64,000 nucleotides of DNA from Caballeronia sp. TF1N1 (GCF_022878925.1 NZ_CP084632.1:15570-79569), one strand, 5' to 3'. Positions 19,800-28,920 are shown, numbered from the stretch's first letter. Notes: generated by a model not told the origin, from the sequence alone. Translations and numbers: made by a program.

Positions 19800-20165
19800 T
19801 TAGACGGCTGCTTGTACGCTGGGCAGCGCCGTGGACGGTCCCTTCGCGGCCGACACCACGGCGTTATATGCCGCCTTCGCCTGAGCGATGATGTCGGAGA
19901 CGAGCGCCTTGATGCTGTCGGTCCACACCACGCCGATGCGTGCAGCCACTGCTTCCAGTGCGGCGAGCACACCGGCGAGCTTGCCTGCGCCGTTGGTCGG
20001 CTGGCCGATCTGCGCATAGGCGTTCTCGAACGTCTGCATCAGATCCGGGATGTAGGCGACGATGGTCTTCACGTCACGGACCACCACACCAACTGCGACG
20101 ATGGCCGATTCGACGGCCGTTGCACCGCTGACAATGGCAGCGGCGACTTGAGTGAGAGTCAACAC
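19800..20165 (-). CDS. Small hydrophobic protein downstream of the lysis genes
   Basis: A 121-residue protein. I chose GTG 20165, eight bases after AAAGGA, over an upstream in-frame start that would overlap the lipoprotein gene for its whole length. The product is rich in Ala and Val (VAAAIVSGATAVESAIVAVGVVV), with one or two hydrophobic helices and amphipathic remainder. It follows the spanin-like pair at close spacing, so it may assist lysis or be a small membrane-associated structural protein. Function unknown. Confidence 0.55.
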   Translation of the reverse strand: MLTLTQVAAAIVSGATAVESAIVAVGVVVRDVKTIVAYIPDLMQTFENAYAQIGQPTNGAGKLAGVLAALEAVAARIGVVWTDSIKALVSDIIAQAKAAYNAVVSAAKGPSTALPSVQAAV

Positions 20166-20178
20166 GGGATCATTCCTT

Positions 20179-20523
20179 TCAGTTAATGAGGCCACTGCCT
20201 CGGAGTTTGCCGAGACATTCGGCGGTAACTCTTCGCTTACCGTTTGCACGATCAAGGGCTTTGTCGGCATCGACTGCCCAGTCTTGCCAGGCTGCCGCGT
20301 AGGTTGAGACCTGGTCGAGATCCTGATCGTCGGCAGGAGCTGTCGGATACGCTCGGTTATGGTCATAGGGTGCACTCTCCGAACAATTAACCGTTGGAAC
20401 CAGCAGCCGAGTCTGTGCGATCTCGGGTAGCTTCAAGGACGGCTGCTCGTGCGCGCAACCCGTGAGCAGCAGCAAGCTGGCTATGCCGATCAGCAGCAAC
20501 GTCGTCGGCAGTCTGGACTTCAT
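20179..20523 (-). CDS. Outer-membrane spanin-like lipoprotein (Rz1 type)
   Basis: A 114-residue product. ATG 20523 sits six bases after AAGGTG. The N-terminus is a lipoprotein signal TTLLLIGIASLLLLTGC with the lipobox LLTGC and Cys at about residue 23. The mature part is short and polar. The gene overlaps the 3' part of the next upstream gene in another frame, the classic nested layout of Rz/Rz1 spanins. In the family it joins with an inner-membrane spanin to disrupt the outer membrane at lysis. Confidence 0.75.
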   Translation of the reverse strand: MKSRLPTTLLLIGIASLLLLTGCAHEQPSLKLPEIAQTRLLVPTVNCSESAPYDHNRAYPTAPADDQDLDQVSTYAAAWQDWAVDADKALDRANGKRRVTAECLGKLRGSGLIN

Positions 20524-20716
20524 TGGCGACACCTTGTTGTGAGTCACGAGTCGCCTCCGAGGAGGTTTTCTCGATCTTGTTCATGGTGGCCACCGCGTGC
20601 GTATTGGCATCCTCGATGCCGCCAGCGGTGGGATCCTTTTTGCCGAAGAGCGCCTTGAAGAGGTTGTAGGCGCCGTTAAGCGCCGACATCATGGCGGCCG
20701 CAATTGACCAGGTCAT
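20387..20716 (-). CDS. Inner-membrane spanin-like protein (Rz type), probable
   Basis: A 109-residue product with an N-terminal hydrophobic segment (about residues 4-25) followed by a polar helix with coiled-coil character (KIEKTSSEATRDSQQGVANEVQ). It overlaps the endolysin stop by four bases (ATGA) and is overlapped by the lipoprotein gene. Layout and topology suit the inner spanin. The hydrophobic segment is weaker than usual, so it could also be another lysis accessory protein. Confidence 0.6.
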   Translation of the reverse strand: MTWSIAAAMMSALNGAYNLFKALFGKKDPTAGGIEDANTHAVATMNKIEKTSSEATRDSQQGVANEVQTADDVAADRHSQLAAAHGLRARAAVLEATRDRTDSAAGSNG

Positions 20717-21144
20717 GGCACGTCCTTAAAGAAGAAGTGGCTGCCGACGGTCACCGTCTTGACAGCACCCTTGGTCCACGCCGGCGCCTTGATGCTCTTG
20801 GCGTAATAGTGAGTGGCACCCAAGGTGATATCAGGCTGGTAATTAGCGAGCACCAGGAGCGCCGCATCCTCACACTCCAGGTACTCAGACTTGGGGATCT
20901 CACGCTCACCAGCGAGAAACGGGAAGTTCGGATCGTTCGAGTTCCAGCAAGAGAACTGGTACTTGGCCCGGCAGACGCTTGCGTAATCCTTCCCCCACCA
21001 CACCACCGGGGAAAGCACACGGTTTTTGATTACCCAAGCGACCGCTATCTTTCCAGTCTTCGACTCGCCTCGGGCTTCGCCCCAGAGAGTTCTGGCAACT
21101 GTGTCCAAATCGGCATCAGTATATGTTGGGTATGTAACAGACAT
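20713..21144 (-). CDS. Endolysin, SleB-type cell wall hydrolase
   Basis: A 143-residue enzyme. ATG 21144 overlaps the holin stop (TGATG) behind GAGGAAAAGAG. LDTVARTLWGEARGES with the conserved catalytic Glu, followed by GKIAVAWVIKNR, is the signature of the SleB/CwlJ hydrolase family. A downstream CRAKYQFSCWN and a C-terminal HYYAKSI also fit. Family members cleave peptidoglycan glycan strands. No signal sequence is present, so release should depend on the adjacent holin. N4 itself uses a different lysin fold here. Confidence 0.88.
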   Translation of the reverse strand: MSVTYPTYTDADLDTVARTLWGEARGESKTGKIAVAWVIKNRVLSPVVWWGKDYASVCRAKYQFSCWNSNDPNFPFLAGEREIPKSEYLECEDAALLVLANYQPDITLGATHYYAKSIKAPAWTKGAVKTVTVGSHFFFKDVP

Positions 21145-21410
21145 CAACTCTTTTCCTCTTCAGGCGGTGGAGAGGCGTCGTCATGCAGATTTTCTTGCCG
21201 AACAACGCGGCTTATGCCGTAGCTCACGCCACAGAACAAACCGATCAAAACCAGCATCCATGCAGGCGTTTTCTCGTAAATGTCGGGATGAACCTTGGCG
21301 AGCCAGAGCAGCCCGCCGCTGATTCCCATGGCGAGCGAGAATGCGTGCGTGGAGTACATCTTCCACACACGTTTCCACTCGGCGATTAGAATTATGTTGT
21401 AGGTCTTCAC
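21144..21410 (-). CDS. Holin, two membrane spans
   Basis: An 88-residue membrane protein from GTG 21410; an in-frame ATG 17 codons later is possible. Two hydrophobic helices (FSLAMGISGGLLWL and WMLVLIGLFCGVSYGI) flank a short loop, and the C-terminus is highly charged (HDDASPPPEEEKS). It is translationally coupled to the endolysin, the normal holin-lysin order. Confidence 0.8.
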   Translation of the reverse strand: MKTYNIILIAEWKRVWKMYSTHAFSLAMGISGGLLWLAKVHPDIYEKTPAWMLVLIGLFCGVSYGISRVVRQENLHDDASPPPEEEKS

Positions 21411-21422
21411 GCCAGTTCCAAT

Positions 21423-22787
21423 TTAGAAGATGGAGTCGAAGGCCGAGATGATCGAGCGTGCGAAGATCGCATGCCCTTCTCCCGACGGATGCTCGACGCC
21501 ATCGTTGGTGAGGCCCATGTTGGCCGTCGTCTCGAAGCTCGGGTAGATCGCCCACGGGTCAATCACCGGAAGACCGCGGTCGGTGGCTGCTTTGAACACG
21601 GCCTCGTTGTAGACCGGCACCAGCTCTTCGAGGTTGACGCCTTCCTTGTAGGTGGGCGACATCGGGCTGTATCCGAGCCAGATGTTGTCTCCCCACTGGC
21701 TCAGCTTGTCGATGAGCGCACCGGCGAGATCGGTGGCCTGAGCTGGCGTGATGTTGTTGGCATCCCAGTCGTTGGCCCAGCCTTCGGTGATGAAGATCGT
21801 GGGCACGTCCTGGAAGTCCGCGCAAAGTGCCGCGAGCGATGCCTGAACGTTGTAGGTCGTCGAGTCGAAGTAGGTGTCGTCATCGGGATTGACCGGGTTC
21901 ACCGACCAATCAGCCATGCGCCCACCGGCCACGCCAGCGACGATCACTTCAATGCCGGGCTTTTGCGAGTCGCGGCAGTTCAGGCCCGCGAGGTAGGCGC
22001 TATCCCTGCCATGACAGGTGATCGTGAGCGACTTGGCGGCAAAGCCATCGGGCGTGGTGACCGTGACCATCTTCATGCCATGCAGGCCGTGGGTGATACC
22101 AGCGGGCACTTCCGCAGTATCGTTGCCATTGCCATCATGGAAGATGAACACGAGGTCGTTGTTCCACATGTTCATCGGCACTAGCACGTCCACCGTGTCG
22201 AACGTGTTGCCCGAGTCGGGTGCGAAAGAAAGCAGGTTGCCCTCGCCCCGGATCTCGAACAGGCGCCCGCCAAGCGTCGGGTATGCCGAGTCGTAGATCG
22301 CCACGTTGCCGAAATACGAGACCCGCTGGTCCAGTGCCAGAAAGTCGTCGATGCTGCCGCCGTTCCAGGCGTCGCCATGAAAGCCGTCATTGCGCACGTT
22401 CCAGCCACGGGCCGAGAGCATGCGGGCAACTTGCGCACCGTAGCGGCTATGGGCGCCGTTGTAGTTGCCGTAACCGGAACAGAACGAGTCGCCCAGAAAG
22501 ACGATGCGAGCGCGGCCATTGGACGCCGCAGCCCGACTTAGCGCCATGCGCAGCCGGTGCGTGTTGTCTTGCACGAAGTTGCGATACACCTTGTCGGTAA
22601 AGCGCAGTACGACCGGATCACCCGAGCCAGGGGAAGAATTGCCACCGCCCGAGACGGCCTTCACCGCCGCATCGTGAATGGCAGTCGTGGAAAGCTCGGC
22701 GCCCGCTTTGTAGCGGGACATCGAGTTGATGTTGGCGAACACGACCTCACCGCTGTATTCAGCAGCGAGTTGATCGAAAAGTCCCAT
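21423..22787 (-). CDS. SGNH/GDSL esterase tail appendage protein (first copy)
   Basis: A 454-residue protein. ATG 22787 (MGLFDQLAAEY) shares its A with the upstream stop. Residues 1-80 form an attachment region with a short Gly/Ser linker. The hydrolase domain then starts with VFLGDSFCSGYG (GDS nucleophile block). Near the C-terminus NDGVEHPSGEGHAIF supplies the Asp-x-x-His block. Related phage proteins deacetylate surface polysaccharides. It lies at the lysis end of the tail cassette and is probably a virion receptor-processing enzyme. Confidence 0.82.
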   Translation of the reverse strand: MGLFDQLAAEYSGEVVFANINSMSRYKAGAELSTTAIHDAAVKAVSGGGNSSPGSGDPVVLRFTDKVYRNFVQDNTHRLRMALSRAAASNGRARIVFLGDSFCSGYGNYNGAHSRYGAQVARMLSARGWNVRNDGFHGDAWNGGSIDDFLALDQRVSYFGNVAIYDSAYPTLGGRLFEIRGEGNLLSFAPDSGNTFDTVDVLVPMNMWNNDLVFIFHDGNGNDTAEVPAGITHGLHGMKMVTVTTPDGFAAKSLTITCHGRDSAYLAGLNCRDSQKPGIEVIVAGVAGGRMADWSVNPVNPDDDTYFDSTTYNVQASLAALCADFQDVPTIFITEGWANDWDANNITPAQATDLAGALIDKLSQWGDNIWLGYSPMSPTYKEGVNLEELVPVYNEAVFKAATDRGLPVIDPWAIYPSFETTANMGLTNDGVEHPSGEGHAIFARSIISAFDSIF

Positions 22788-23125
22788 TACTTCACTCCGA
22801 AGAAGATGCGGACCAGTTCGGTTCGGAAAGAAAACGCCAGCCCGATGACGAAAGCCAATACGGTCCACGTCCACTTTCCGAACAGTCCTGCGCCCTGCAC
22901 TTTGTGTTTGATCGTGATGAATTCTTCGATGGTGGGTGCCTGGGTCTTGAGGCTCTTCTCGACTTCGCCCAGGCGGGTATCGAGCTGGTTGAGCGTCTTG
23001 CCCTGCTCTTCCATCTTTTCGTACTGTCCCTTGCGGGCGAGACGAGCTTCCTCCAGCTCACGCTGGACAAAGCCCAACGTCACGCTGATGGTTGCAAGCT
23101 CAACTCGAAGATCTTCATTCGGCAT
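22787..23125 (-). CDS. Coiled-coil protein with C-terminal membrane anchor
   Basis: A 112-residue protein with a long charged helix (about residues 8-65, heptad-like, rich in Glu, Leu and Lys) and a C-terminal membrane span WTWTVLAFVIGLAFSF. It lies between two tail appendage genes. Topology resembles haemolysin XhlA-like lysis accessory proteins, so it may act in lysis despite its place among tail genes. Assignment uncertain. Confidence 0.6.
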   Translation of the reverse strand: MPNEDLRVELATISVTLGFVQRELEEARLARKGQYEKMEEQGKTLNQLDTRLGEVEKSLKTQAPTIEEFITIKHKVQGAGLFGKWTWTVLAFVIGLAFSFRTELVRIFFGVK

Positions 23126-23174
23126 TTCGGTTCTCAGTCAGAGAACGGGCCACCTTGTGAGCGGCCCGTCCTTG

Positions 23175-24308
23175 TTACGCCAGCGGGTTAGGCATTGCGG
23201 CGATCTTGGTCTTGAACGAGGCGTAACGAGCTTTCTTGGTGGTGTTGTCCTTCTTCACCAGGCCGTACTCCTCCTCACGATCCGTGTCGGGCGTGCCCGG
23301 CGCAGCGCCATCGGTGAGCTGGTAGTAGCAGATGTGCTCGATGCCGTAGGTCTTCGCAACGGACTGAAACTTACCCATCAGCAACGAACCGGTGATTGCG
23401 TTCTTGATGGATGTCTCGTTGTTGCTGTACGTGTCGGAGTTCGCACCCCACTCGTTGATGTGGATCGGCACGCCGAACGTGTTCTTCGCCCAGGCAAGCA
23501 GGTTCAGGCCACCCTGGTCGATGACGTTCTCGATGTTGTCGTTGCCGGCGTAGTTGTTCGTGTACCAGTGCAGTGCGGTCTTGTTCCAGCGCACGGTCGG
23601 GTGACCGGTGCTGCCGTCGGGAGCCGTACCGTTCCAGAGCATTTCCAGGAAGGCCGTATGCACCCACGTGATATCGATGACGATGGGCGTGACCGAGTCA
23701 CTGGAACGGATGCCAGCGATCTGGCCGCGCAGGTAAGCACGAACCAGGGAGAAACGATGCAGGTCGTAGTCGGCGGGAGACCGGCCCGAGTGCGATCCGT
23801 CGATGATGGCGAACGAATCTTCCTCGTTGCCGATCTCGTACTGAGCGACACGGAACTTGAGCCGCGCGGCTTGCGAGCCGAGGTTGTAGCCGACCTGATA
23901 AGCCGCCGCCTCGTCGGCTGACGAGCGATAGTCGGCCATCAGCACCGGACACACGACGACGCCAGCAGGCTTGGCGAAGTTGTCGATGTAGTCGATGTAG
24001 GTGTCGGCGTCCGAATCCAGCTCACCCTTCCAGTCGGTGAAGATGCCGAAGCCACCACGCGTAGTCAGCGCGCCCAGATCGACCATCTGCGCAATCTGCG
24101 CCGGCCAGTGATCACGGGTGTAGCCGGGACGGGCCGGATCGTCGTTCGGCCAGGTGAAGTGGTTGTTCGTGCCATAGAACGTGACCTTTGGCACCGTGCC
24201 GCCCATGTCGGACAGCGCCATATTGATCAGCTCGATGACACGTTCTTCGGTGACGCCGCCGTTATCAGGCGAAGTGATTGCCAGAGGCAGGGAATTGGGA
24301 GTACCCAT
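23175..24308 (-). CDS. Glycoside-hydrolase-like tail protein (TIM-barrel, clan A type)
   Basis: A 377-residue protein. A short N-terminal helical region containing VTEERVIELINMAL precedes the enzyme domain. YEIGNEEDSF carries the Asn-Glu pair of a clan A acid/base strand, and PIHINEWGAN about 100 residues later carries a second Glu suited to the nucleophile strand. WHYTNNY-type aromatic segments lie between. The layout fits GH5/GH39-like barrels that cleave polysaccharides. The substrate is unknown, but a capsule or O-antigen chain is likely given the virion context. Confidence 0.72.
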   Translation of the reverse strand: MGTPNSLPLAITSPDNGGVTEERVIELINMALSDMGGTVPKVTFYGTNNHFTWPNDDPARPGYTRDHWPAQIAQMVDLGALTTRGGFGIFTDWKGELDSDADTYIDYIDNFAKPAGVVVCPVLMADYRSSADEAAAYQVGYNLGSQAARLKFRVAQYEIGNEEDSFAIIDGSHSGRSPADYDLHRFSLVRAYLRGQIAGIRSSDSVTPIVIDITWVHTAFLEMLWNGTAPDGSTGHPTVRWNKTALHWYTNNYAGNDNIENVIDQGGLNLLAWAKNTFGVPIHINEWGANSDTYSNNETSIKNAITGSLLMGKFQSVAKTYGIEHICYYQLTDGAAPGTPDTDREEEYGLVKKDNTTKKARYASFKTKIAAMPNPLA

Positions 24309-24327
24309 GAGATGGTCCTTGTAAACG

Positions 24328-24364
24328 AAAAAAGGGCGGACCTCCCGTTAAGGAGAGTCCGCCC
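24328..24364 (-). terminator. Strong factor-independent terminator in tail cassette
   Basis: On the minus strand GGGCGGACTCTCC and GGAGGTCCGCCC form a near-perfect stem followed by six T. It lies after the small gene at 24421 and before the glycoside-hydrolase-like gene, dividing the tail cassette into two units. Confidence 0.88.
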
Positions 24365-24420
24365 TTGGTGACGATTGTCACTGGGTTGAAGCCGCACTAA
24401 TGATACTTGGAACGGCTTGT

Positions 24421-24591
24421 TTAGTCTGCCGAAACTACCGATGTGTTGCCTTCTGGATTCACGCTTACCGGTACTTCCGGATCCACTACCAGTCGGCTGG
24501 AGTGCTCCTTCAGTACCGGGTTTGCAGCAACCCAATCAGCGAGTTTCGGCGGCGCCCAGTCCGACTTCACGATCAGCTCGCCGGCAGCCAT
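24421..24591 (-). CDS. Small 56-residue protein coupled to the second esterase
   Basis: ATG 24591 lies three bases after the TAA of the upstream esterase gene. The product MAAGELIVKSDWAPPKLADW continues to a short acidic C-terminus ending VSAD. It is too short for domain assignment. The tight coupling suggests a small structural partner or chaperone of the esterase spike. Confidence 0.6.
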   Translation of the reverse strand: MAAGELIVKSDWAPPKLADWVAANPVLKEHSSRLVVDPEVPVSVNPEGNTSVVSAD

Positions 24592-24594
24592 GAC

Positions 24595-25992
24595 TTACGC
24601 CTGCAACGTGCCCGGCTTCCAGTAAGACTGACGCACCGTCTTGTTGGTGACCGTGAAGTTGCTGAACGAGTAGTCGCCGGCGCCGACAACGTAGATTGCA
24701 GCGTCGATTTCCTGCGGGTTCGGCGGCACGACGACTTCAATCGAGAACAAGGTGTCTTGCGAGTTCTTGTCATCGTTGATGATCTTCGCCTGTGCGTCCG
24801 GCGTGCCATCGGTCTTGCTGATGGCAAGGAACACGTTCAGGCCGACATCGCCCGAGTTGATGTCCGCATCGGCCACAGCCGGTGCCGTCACACGGCCCGA
24901 GAATTCGAGCACGTCACCGGCCGAGTACGCCTGGCTGTCCAGACCGTTCGGGAAGTATTTGCCGCCCGTCGGAGTCGTGAACTTGAACTGCTTGCCCGAG
25001 ACCTGCGCGTCGGCCGAGTTGCCACCGAACGGCACAAGCACATCCGTGTTGGTGCCCACGGCTTGCGGACCCCAAGCTGCGAGGTACGGCGTGGGATTGT
25101 CCGCGTCGTCCGTGATCTTGAAGTCGAAGCAGCCGTTCTGGATGATGTTGTGCAGGCGGCCCGACTCGCCGAATTCCGACACGCCCGACAGGTAGATGTT
25201 GCCCACAGCTTCATGCGGGTTGTGCAGGAAGTAGGCTGCATACTCGGCGATGCGACGGTGACCAACTGCGCTCGGGTGAACGCCGTCGTCCGACAGGCCC
25301 GCACGATAGCCACCCGTTGCCGAATCGGCAGTGAACTTGTGCAGGTCGATGAGCGGCAGCGAGTAGAAGTTCGCCAGGTCGTACAGGAACGGGATGAAGT
25401 CGCGCATCTCGTACCAGCCCGTGTTGTCCTGGTTGTCCAGGCCTTGCTTGCTCTTCGCCGGGGGCGTGAGCAGGATCGGCACAATGCCATTGAACAGGCA
25501 TTGCTGAACGATGTACTCGTAGTCGTTGAGCACAGCGGCCATGCCTTGGAACGTGGTGCCGGTCACGATGGAGTTCGTGCCGCCGAGCAGCGTGATTGCG
25601 TCGGGCTTCGCAGCGAGGATGTCTGCGGCAAGACGGGCGCGCATGTTCGCAACCGTGTTGCCGCCGATACCCGCGTTCTTCATGAACGTGAAGCGCGAAG
25701 CCTTACGCAGGGCGTTTTCCGCCCAGCCGTTCGATGCCTGATAGGCGCCGTTGCTGTAGGTCGAGTTGTTCGCGGTGATCGAGTCGCCGAAGGGGATGAT
25801 GCGACGGATCTTTTCCAGGTTGGGAATCGGGTACGCCGACGAGCTGGCCGCACCACCTGCGCCGAGCTTGGTGACCGCACCTGCCGAATCCTTCTTGCTG
25901 AAGTTACCGTCTTGGTCCGGAAACAGCGTGCTGTAGCCCGCATCCGGATTGGCGACATCGCCTGCTGCTTGGTTTTTGAGTACGAGTGGCAT
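24595..25992 (-). CDS. SGNH/GDSL esterase tail appendage protein (second copy) with C-terminal binding domain
   Basis: A 465-residue protein. After about 55 residues of attachment sequence ending in a Gly/Ala/Ser linker, the hydrolase starts with IIPFGDSITANN. It continues with LLGGTNSIVTG (conserved Asn block) and ends with DDGVHPSAVGHRRIAEY (Asp-x-x-His). The last 160 residues look like a beta-sandwich carbohydrate-binding domain. It differs clearly from the esterase at 21423-22787, so the two may act on different acyl groups. Probable depolymerase or deacetylase on the tail. Confidence 0.84.
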   Translation of the reverse strand: MPLVLKNQAAGDVANPDAGYSTLFPDQDGNFSKKDSAGAVTKLGAGGAASSSAYPIPNLEKIRRIIPFGDSITANNSTYSNGAYQASNGWAENALRKASRFTFMKNAGIGGNTVANMRARLAADILAAKPDAITLLGGTNSIVTGTTFQGMAAVLNDYEYIVQQCLFNGIVPILLTPPAKSKQGLDNQDNTGWYEMRDFIPFLYDLANFYSLPLIDLHKFTADSATGGYRAGLSDDGVHPSAVGHRRIAEYAAYFLHNPHEAVGNIYLSGVSEFGESGRLHNIIQNGCFDFKITDDADNPTPYLAAWGPQAVGTNTDVLVPFGGNSADAQVSGKQFKFTTPTGGKYFPNGLDSQAYSAGDVLEFSGRVTAPAVADADINSGDVGLNVFLAISKTDGTPDAQAKIINDDKNSQDTLFSIEVVVPPNPQEIDAAIYVVGAGDYSFSNFTVTNKTVRQSYWKPGTLQA

Positions 25993-26622
25993 TTAGACCT
26001 CGATAAGGTAACCGTCGAGTTTGAGAGTGCCTTCCACCGTGACGGTCATCCGGAGGAAAGCCTGAGTGCCCTGCGGCACGAAAAAGGTGGTGTTGCTGTC
26101 GATCTTGAGCGGCGTGAACCCTACGTCACCGCCTGAGCCAGAGGAGGAAACGACCTCCACCCAGGCACCGTCTTTTCGGGCGTATTGCTTGCCGTCATTG
26201 GGTGCGTCCGGCAGGACGGTCGGCTTACCTTGGAGCGCGTCATACTCGCCCGAGAACAGATCGGGAAGTCCAGACAGGTCCGCGTACTTGCCGGAGAACA
26301 GCGTCGGCAAGGGCTTCCACACCCCCTGGCTCCGAACGTAGTTCTTGTTGTCGGCCACGTCTGCAATGCCAAACTGCACACCGGACGTGTCCAATGCTTC
26401 GCCGATAGCAACGAGCGACACCAGGTTCTTCCAGACGATGTCGCCTTCACGACGCCATTGCAGATTGGCCTTGTCGGTGGACTGTTGCAGCTCGATCTCA
26501 CGAGGCGCGAGCTGGTCCATGTTGTCGGCGAGAAAGAGGATTTGCGCGAGCGCCGCATGCACCTCCTTGATCACCTGGTAGCTCGTGCCGAACCGTTGAT
26601 CGACCATCACGGACGGATTCAT
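25993..26622 (-). CDS. Tail appendage structural protein
   Basis: A 209-residue protein. The N-terminal 70 residues are helical and the centre contains repeated short units of the type LPTLFSGKYADLSGLPDLFSG, common in phage tail fibre stems. The C-terminal part is beta-rich (FVPQGTQAFLRMTVTVEG). It lies in the receptor-binding cassette between other tail genes. It may be an adaptor that carries the esterase spike. Confidence 0.65.
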   Translation of the reverse strand: MNPSVMVDQRFGTSYQVIKEVHAALAQILFLADNMDQLAPREIELQQSTDKANLQWRREGDIVWKNLVSLVAIGEALDTSGVQFGIADVADNKNYVRSQGVWKPLPTLFSGKYADLSGLPDLFSGEYDALQGKPTVLPDAPNDGKQYARKDGAWVEVVSSSGSGGDVGFTPLKIDSNTTFFVPQGTQAFLRMTVTVEGTLKLDGYLIEV

Positions 26623-26819
26623 TTCGTATCCTTGTCTTTAGGGTGACGGCATTTGACCGCCTTGCAGTGTTCGATCCACTCGACCGTCTCAGCAGGCAAC
26701 TCGAAGCCTTTTTCTTGCAAAGAGAGGAATCCTTTGAAGATGGCGTCGAGTTGATCCCCAGAGTCCATGTACGCTTTTTCGCGCAACGGGAGCGGATCCA
26801 CAATGGTGTGGATCTTCAT
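26619..26819 (-). CDS. Small protein in tail cassette, possible tail assembly chaperone
   Basis: A 66-residue protein whose stop overlaps the next start by four bases. It is acidic and helical at first, with a basic tail KCRHPKDKDTK. Size, overlap and location resemble small tail fibre chaperones, but no family motif is recognised. Confidence 0.55.
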   Translation of the reverse strand: MKIHTIVDPLPLREKAYMDSGDQLDAIFKGFLSLQEKGFELPAETVEWIEHCKAVKCRHPKDKDTK

Positions 26820-27301
26820 TCTTGGGTCACCTGGAAGGAAGCATCGAGCATCGGAAACGCAGACACCACTACTGTGTAGGTGCCTGGTTGACTGAAGGAC
26901 AGGTCTGCCGTTTCGTCCTGAGAGTCGTGAGTCGTGCCATCAACCGTTATTTGACACGGAATCGGCAGATTTCTCAACGTCATTCCATCAAGAATTGTCG
27001 GATTTTCGGGACGACGCTTGATGACATGTCCATCGACCCAGTCCAGATCGACATCCGCATCACCCTGCACGACATACTCGGCGGTGTAGCCGAGCATGCG
27101 CTCCCAACCTTCGGGCGACGTGTGGCCGACAAATTCAATGCGGCCGTCATCATCAAAGCGTGCGAAGGCGATGTTGATGGGCATCAGATGCGGCGGCGTG
27201 TTCAGCTTCGAGACCGTGATCGGTGTCACGGTCGTGCGCGGAATCGCCGGCTGTACCGCCTTACTGATGATCTTCACGCCATAGTTTGGTGTCGTAGCCA
27301 T
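26816..27301 (-). CDS. Tail-associated protein, beta-rich
   Basis: A 161-residue protein. ATG 27301 (MATTPNYGVKII) overlaps the stop of the large fibre gene by one base. Residues 45-90 contain INIAFARFDDDGRIEFVGHTSPEGWERML, and the end, SQPGTYTVVVSAFPMLDASFQV, has an Ig-like beta pattern. Coupled to both neighbours. Probably a structural protein of the appendage. Confidence 0.62.
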   Translation of the reverse strand: MATTPNYGVKIISKAVQPAIPRTTVTPITVSKLNTPPHLMPINIAFARFDDDGRIEFVGHTSPEGWERMLGYTAEYVVQGDADVDLDWVDGHVIKRRPENPTILDGMTLRNLPIPCQITVDGTTHDSQDETADLSFSQPGTYTVVVSAFPMLDASFQVTQE

Positions 27302-28920
27302 TAGCGCATGCACCCCAGCAAAGTAATTGCCCAGCGTTGCAACTGGTTGCGGCCCTCACGCCAGTTGTCGCCGAAGCGAAGATCGAATGTGTGCCAACCC
27401 GCCGAGATCCAAAACTGCTTGGATGCCGTTGCACTCTGGCTGTAGTCCTTCAGGACCGACACTGCGGTGTCCAGTACCAGACCTCCATCCACATAGAGCA
27501 ACACTTCAGAGTTGGTGGATGAGTCGATGGCAATCGATGCCCACGAGATAAGCGCCACAATGCTGGTTGCTTGCGGGTAATAGATCTGTTCAACCCATGC
27601 TTGATACGGACCATTTCCGTTCCAAGAGACTTGCGAGCTGCTTCCCTCCCGGTATTGCGGGATCGTCACCGCATTGCCCGCGAGTTTGAGCGTGTTCACG
27701 TTCGCATCGCCGATCAATGCTTGCTGGATCGAGAGCTGCGGCACCCCATCGACGTACTGCACGACAAAGCCTTGCCGTGCGGCATAGCCGGGCTTGGCCA
27801 CGACAAACGAGTCAGCGCTCACCCAGAATCCACTTCCGGCTGCGCCATTGTTGAGAATCAGCCCGACGATGTAGCCGTTGTTGTCCAGATTTACCGCCCA
27901 GCGGCCGCCATACTGCGAAGAGATCGAGATCGCTTGACTGGCGTTGTAGTTGGCGTTGCCAACCTGCACGGAGAGGTTGGTGATCTGGCTGGCAATAGCA
28001 CCGCCCGGTGTGTAGAGCGCGGTGTTGATCGTGTTAATGCCGGCTTCCGTGTTCCCCACCCGCACCGACAGTTGCTGCGTGGCGGTTGCGTTGGCGCTGT
28101 CACCCGCCACTCGTGCGGTGATTTCATTCGCAATGGACGCAGAGTTGCCGTTCAACGTGACCGTGAAGCTCTGGACCTGCGCCACCATGGCGGCGTAATT
28201 CGTCGCATTGGCCTTCGAGATCGTGTCGATCTTGGCGTCGGCACTCGCCCCGAGGCGGGCTTCGAGTGCCGTTTCGCGGTTGACCGTGGCTTGCTCGTTG
28301 TCGGCCATGGTCTCAGACAGATCGACGATACTCGCCTGATTCTGGCCCACCTCCGACACCATGGCGTCAATGCGCTTGCCAATGGCTGTGTCGCCCTCGA
28401 CATAGGCGAGCTTGGTGTCATTGATCGCCGTGATTGCCTGCGCATTGCCGGCCACAACCTGATCGATCGTCTCGGCAAGTGCGAGCTTGTCGTTGGCGTA
28501 GGTGAGCTTCTCCTCCTGGATCGCGGCAGCATTGGCTCCAATGCGTGCGCCCCAGGTGTCCACCTCGATGGCAAGCGATTCCTGATCCGTCTGAAGGGTA
28601 ACCATCTGCTTGGTGATGGTCGCCTCCACGATGGAGTTCAGAAGTGAGCGAGCTTGGGCGAGGACATCGTTGATGATGTCCTGCACCGAATGGTCCCACG
28701 TGGCCTTGGCCGCCGCAATGGCGGCATCGGTCAGCCCCTTGGTGATCAGGTCTTTCTGCGCTTGCGTCAGACCATCGTCACCCGGTGCATCGTGAAACCA
28801 TGGATCGTCCGGCTGCGGCACGCCGCCCGGCTGATACAGCCGGAGAATCAGATTCTCCGTGACCATATCGGCCAGGATCGGTGCCGCGTCCAGGCGTAGT
28901 TGCAAAGGATCGTCTGGCAT
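27301..28920 (-). CDS. Tail fibre / host-specificity protein (J-like central region)
   Basis: A 539-residue protein. ATG 28920 shares one base with the upstream stop; a GTG one codon earlier is an alternative. Residues 30-330 are long alpha-helical repeats of the type found in the stems of phage host-specificity proteins (AINDTKLAYVEGDTAIG, NAEGSINTINTALY-like units). At about 370-400, YVDGVPQLSIQQALIGDANV matches the DUF1983-like motif of these proteins. The C-terminal 130 residues look like a beta-sandwich receptor-binding head. It is likely the main non-enzymatic fibre. Confidence 0.75.
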   Translation of the reverse strand: MPDDPLQLRLDAAPILADMVTENLILRLYQPGGVPQPDDPWFHDAPGDDGLTQAQKDLITKGLTDAAIAAAKATWDHSVQDIINDVLAQARSLLNSIVEATITKQMVTLQTDQESLAIEVDTWGARIGANAAAIQEEKLTYANDKLALAETIDQVVAGNAQAITAINDTKLAYVEGDTAIGKRIDAMVSEVGQNQASIVDLSETMADNEQATVNRETALEARLGASADAKIDTISKANATNYAAMVAQVQSFTVTLNGNSASIANEITARVAGDSANATATQQLSVRVGNTEAGINTINTALYTPGGAIASQITNLSVQVGNANYNASQAISISSQYGGRWAVNLDNNGYIVGLILNNGAAGSGFWVSADSFVVAKPGYAARQGFVVQYVDGVPQLSIQQALIGDANVNTLKLAGNAVTIPQYREGSSSQVSWNGNGPYQAWVEQIYYPQATSIVALISWASIAIDSSTNSEVLLYVDGGLVLDTAVSVLKDYSQSATASKQFWISAGWHTFDLRFGDNWREGRNQLQRWAITLLGCMR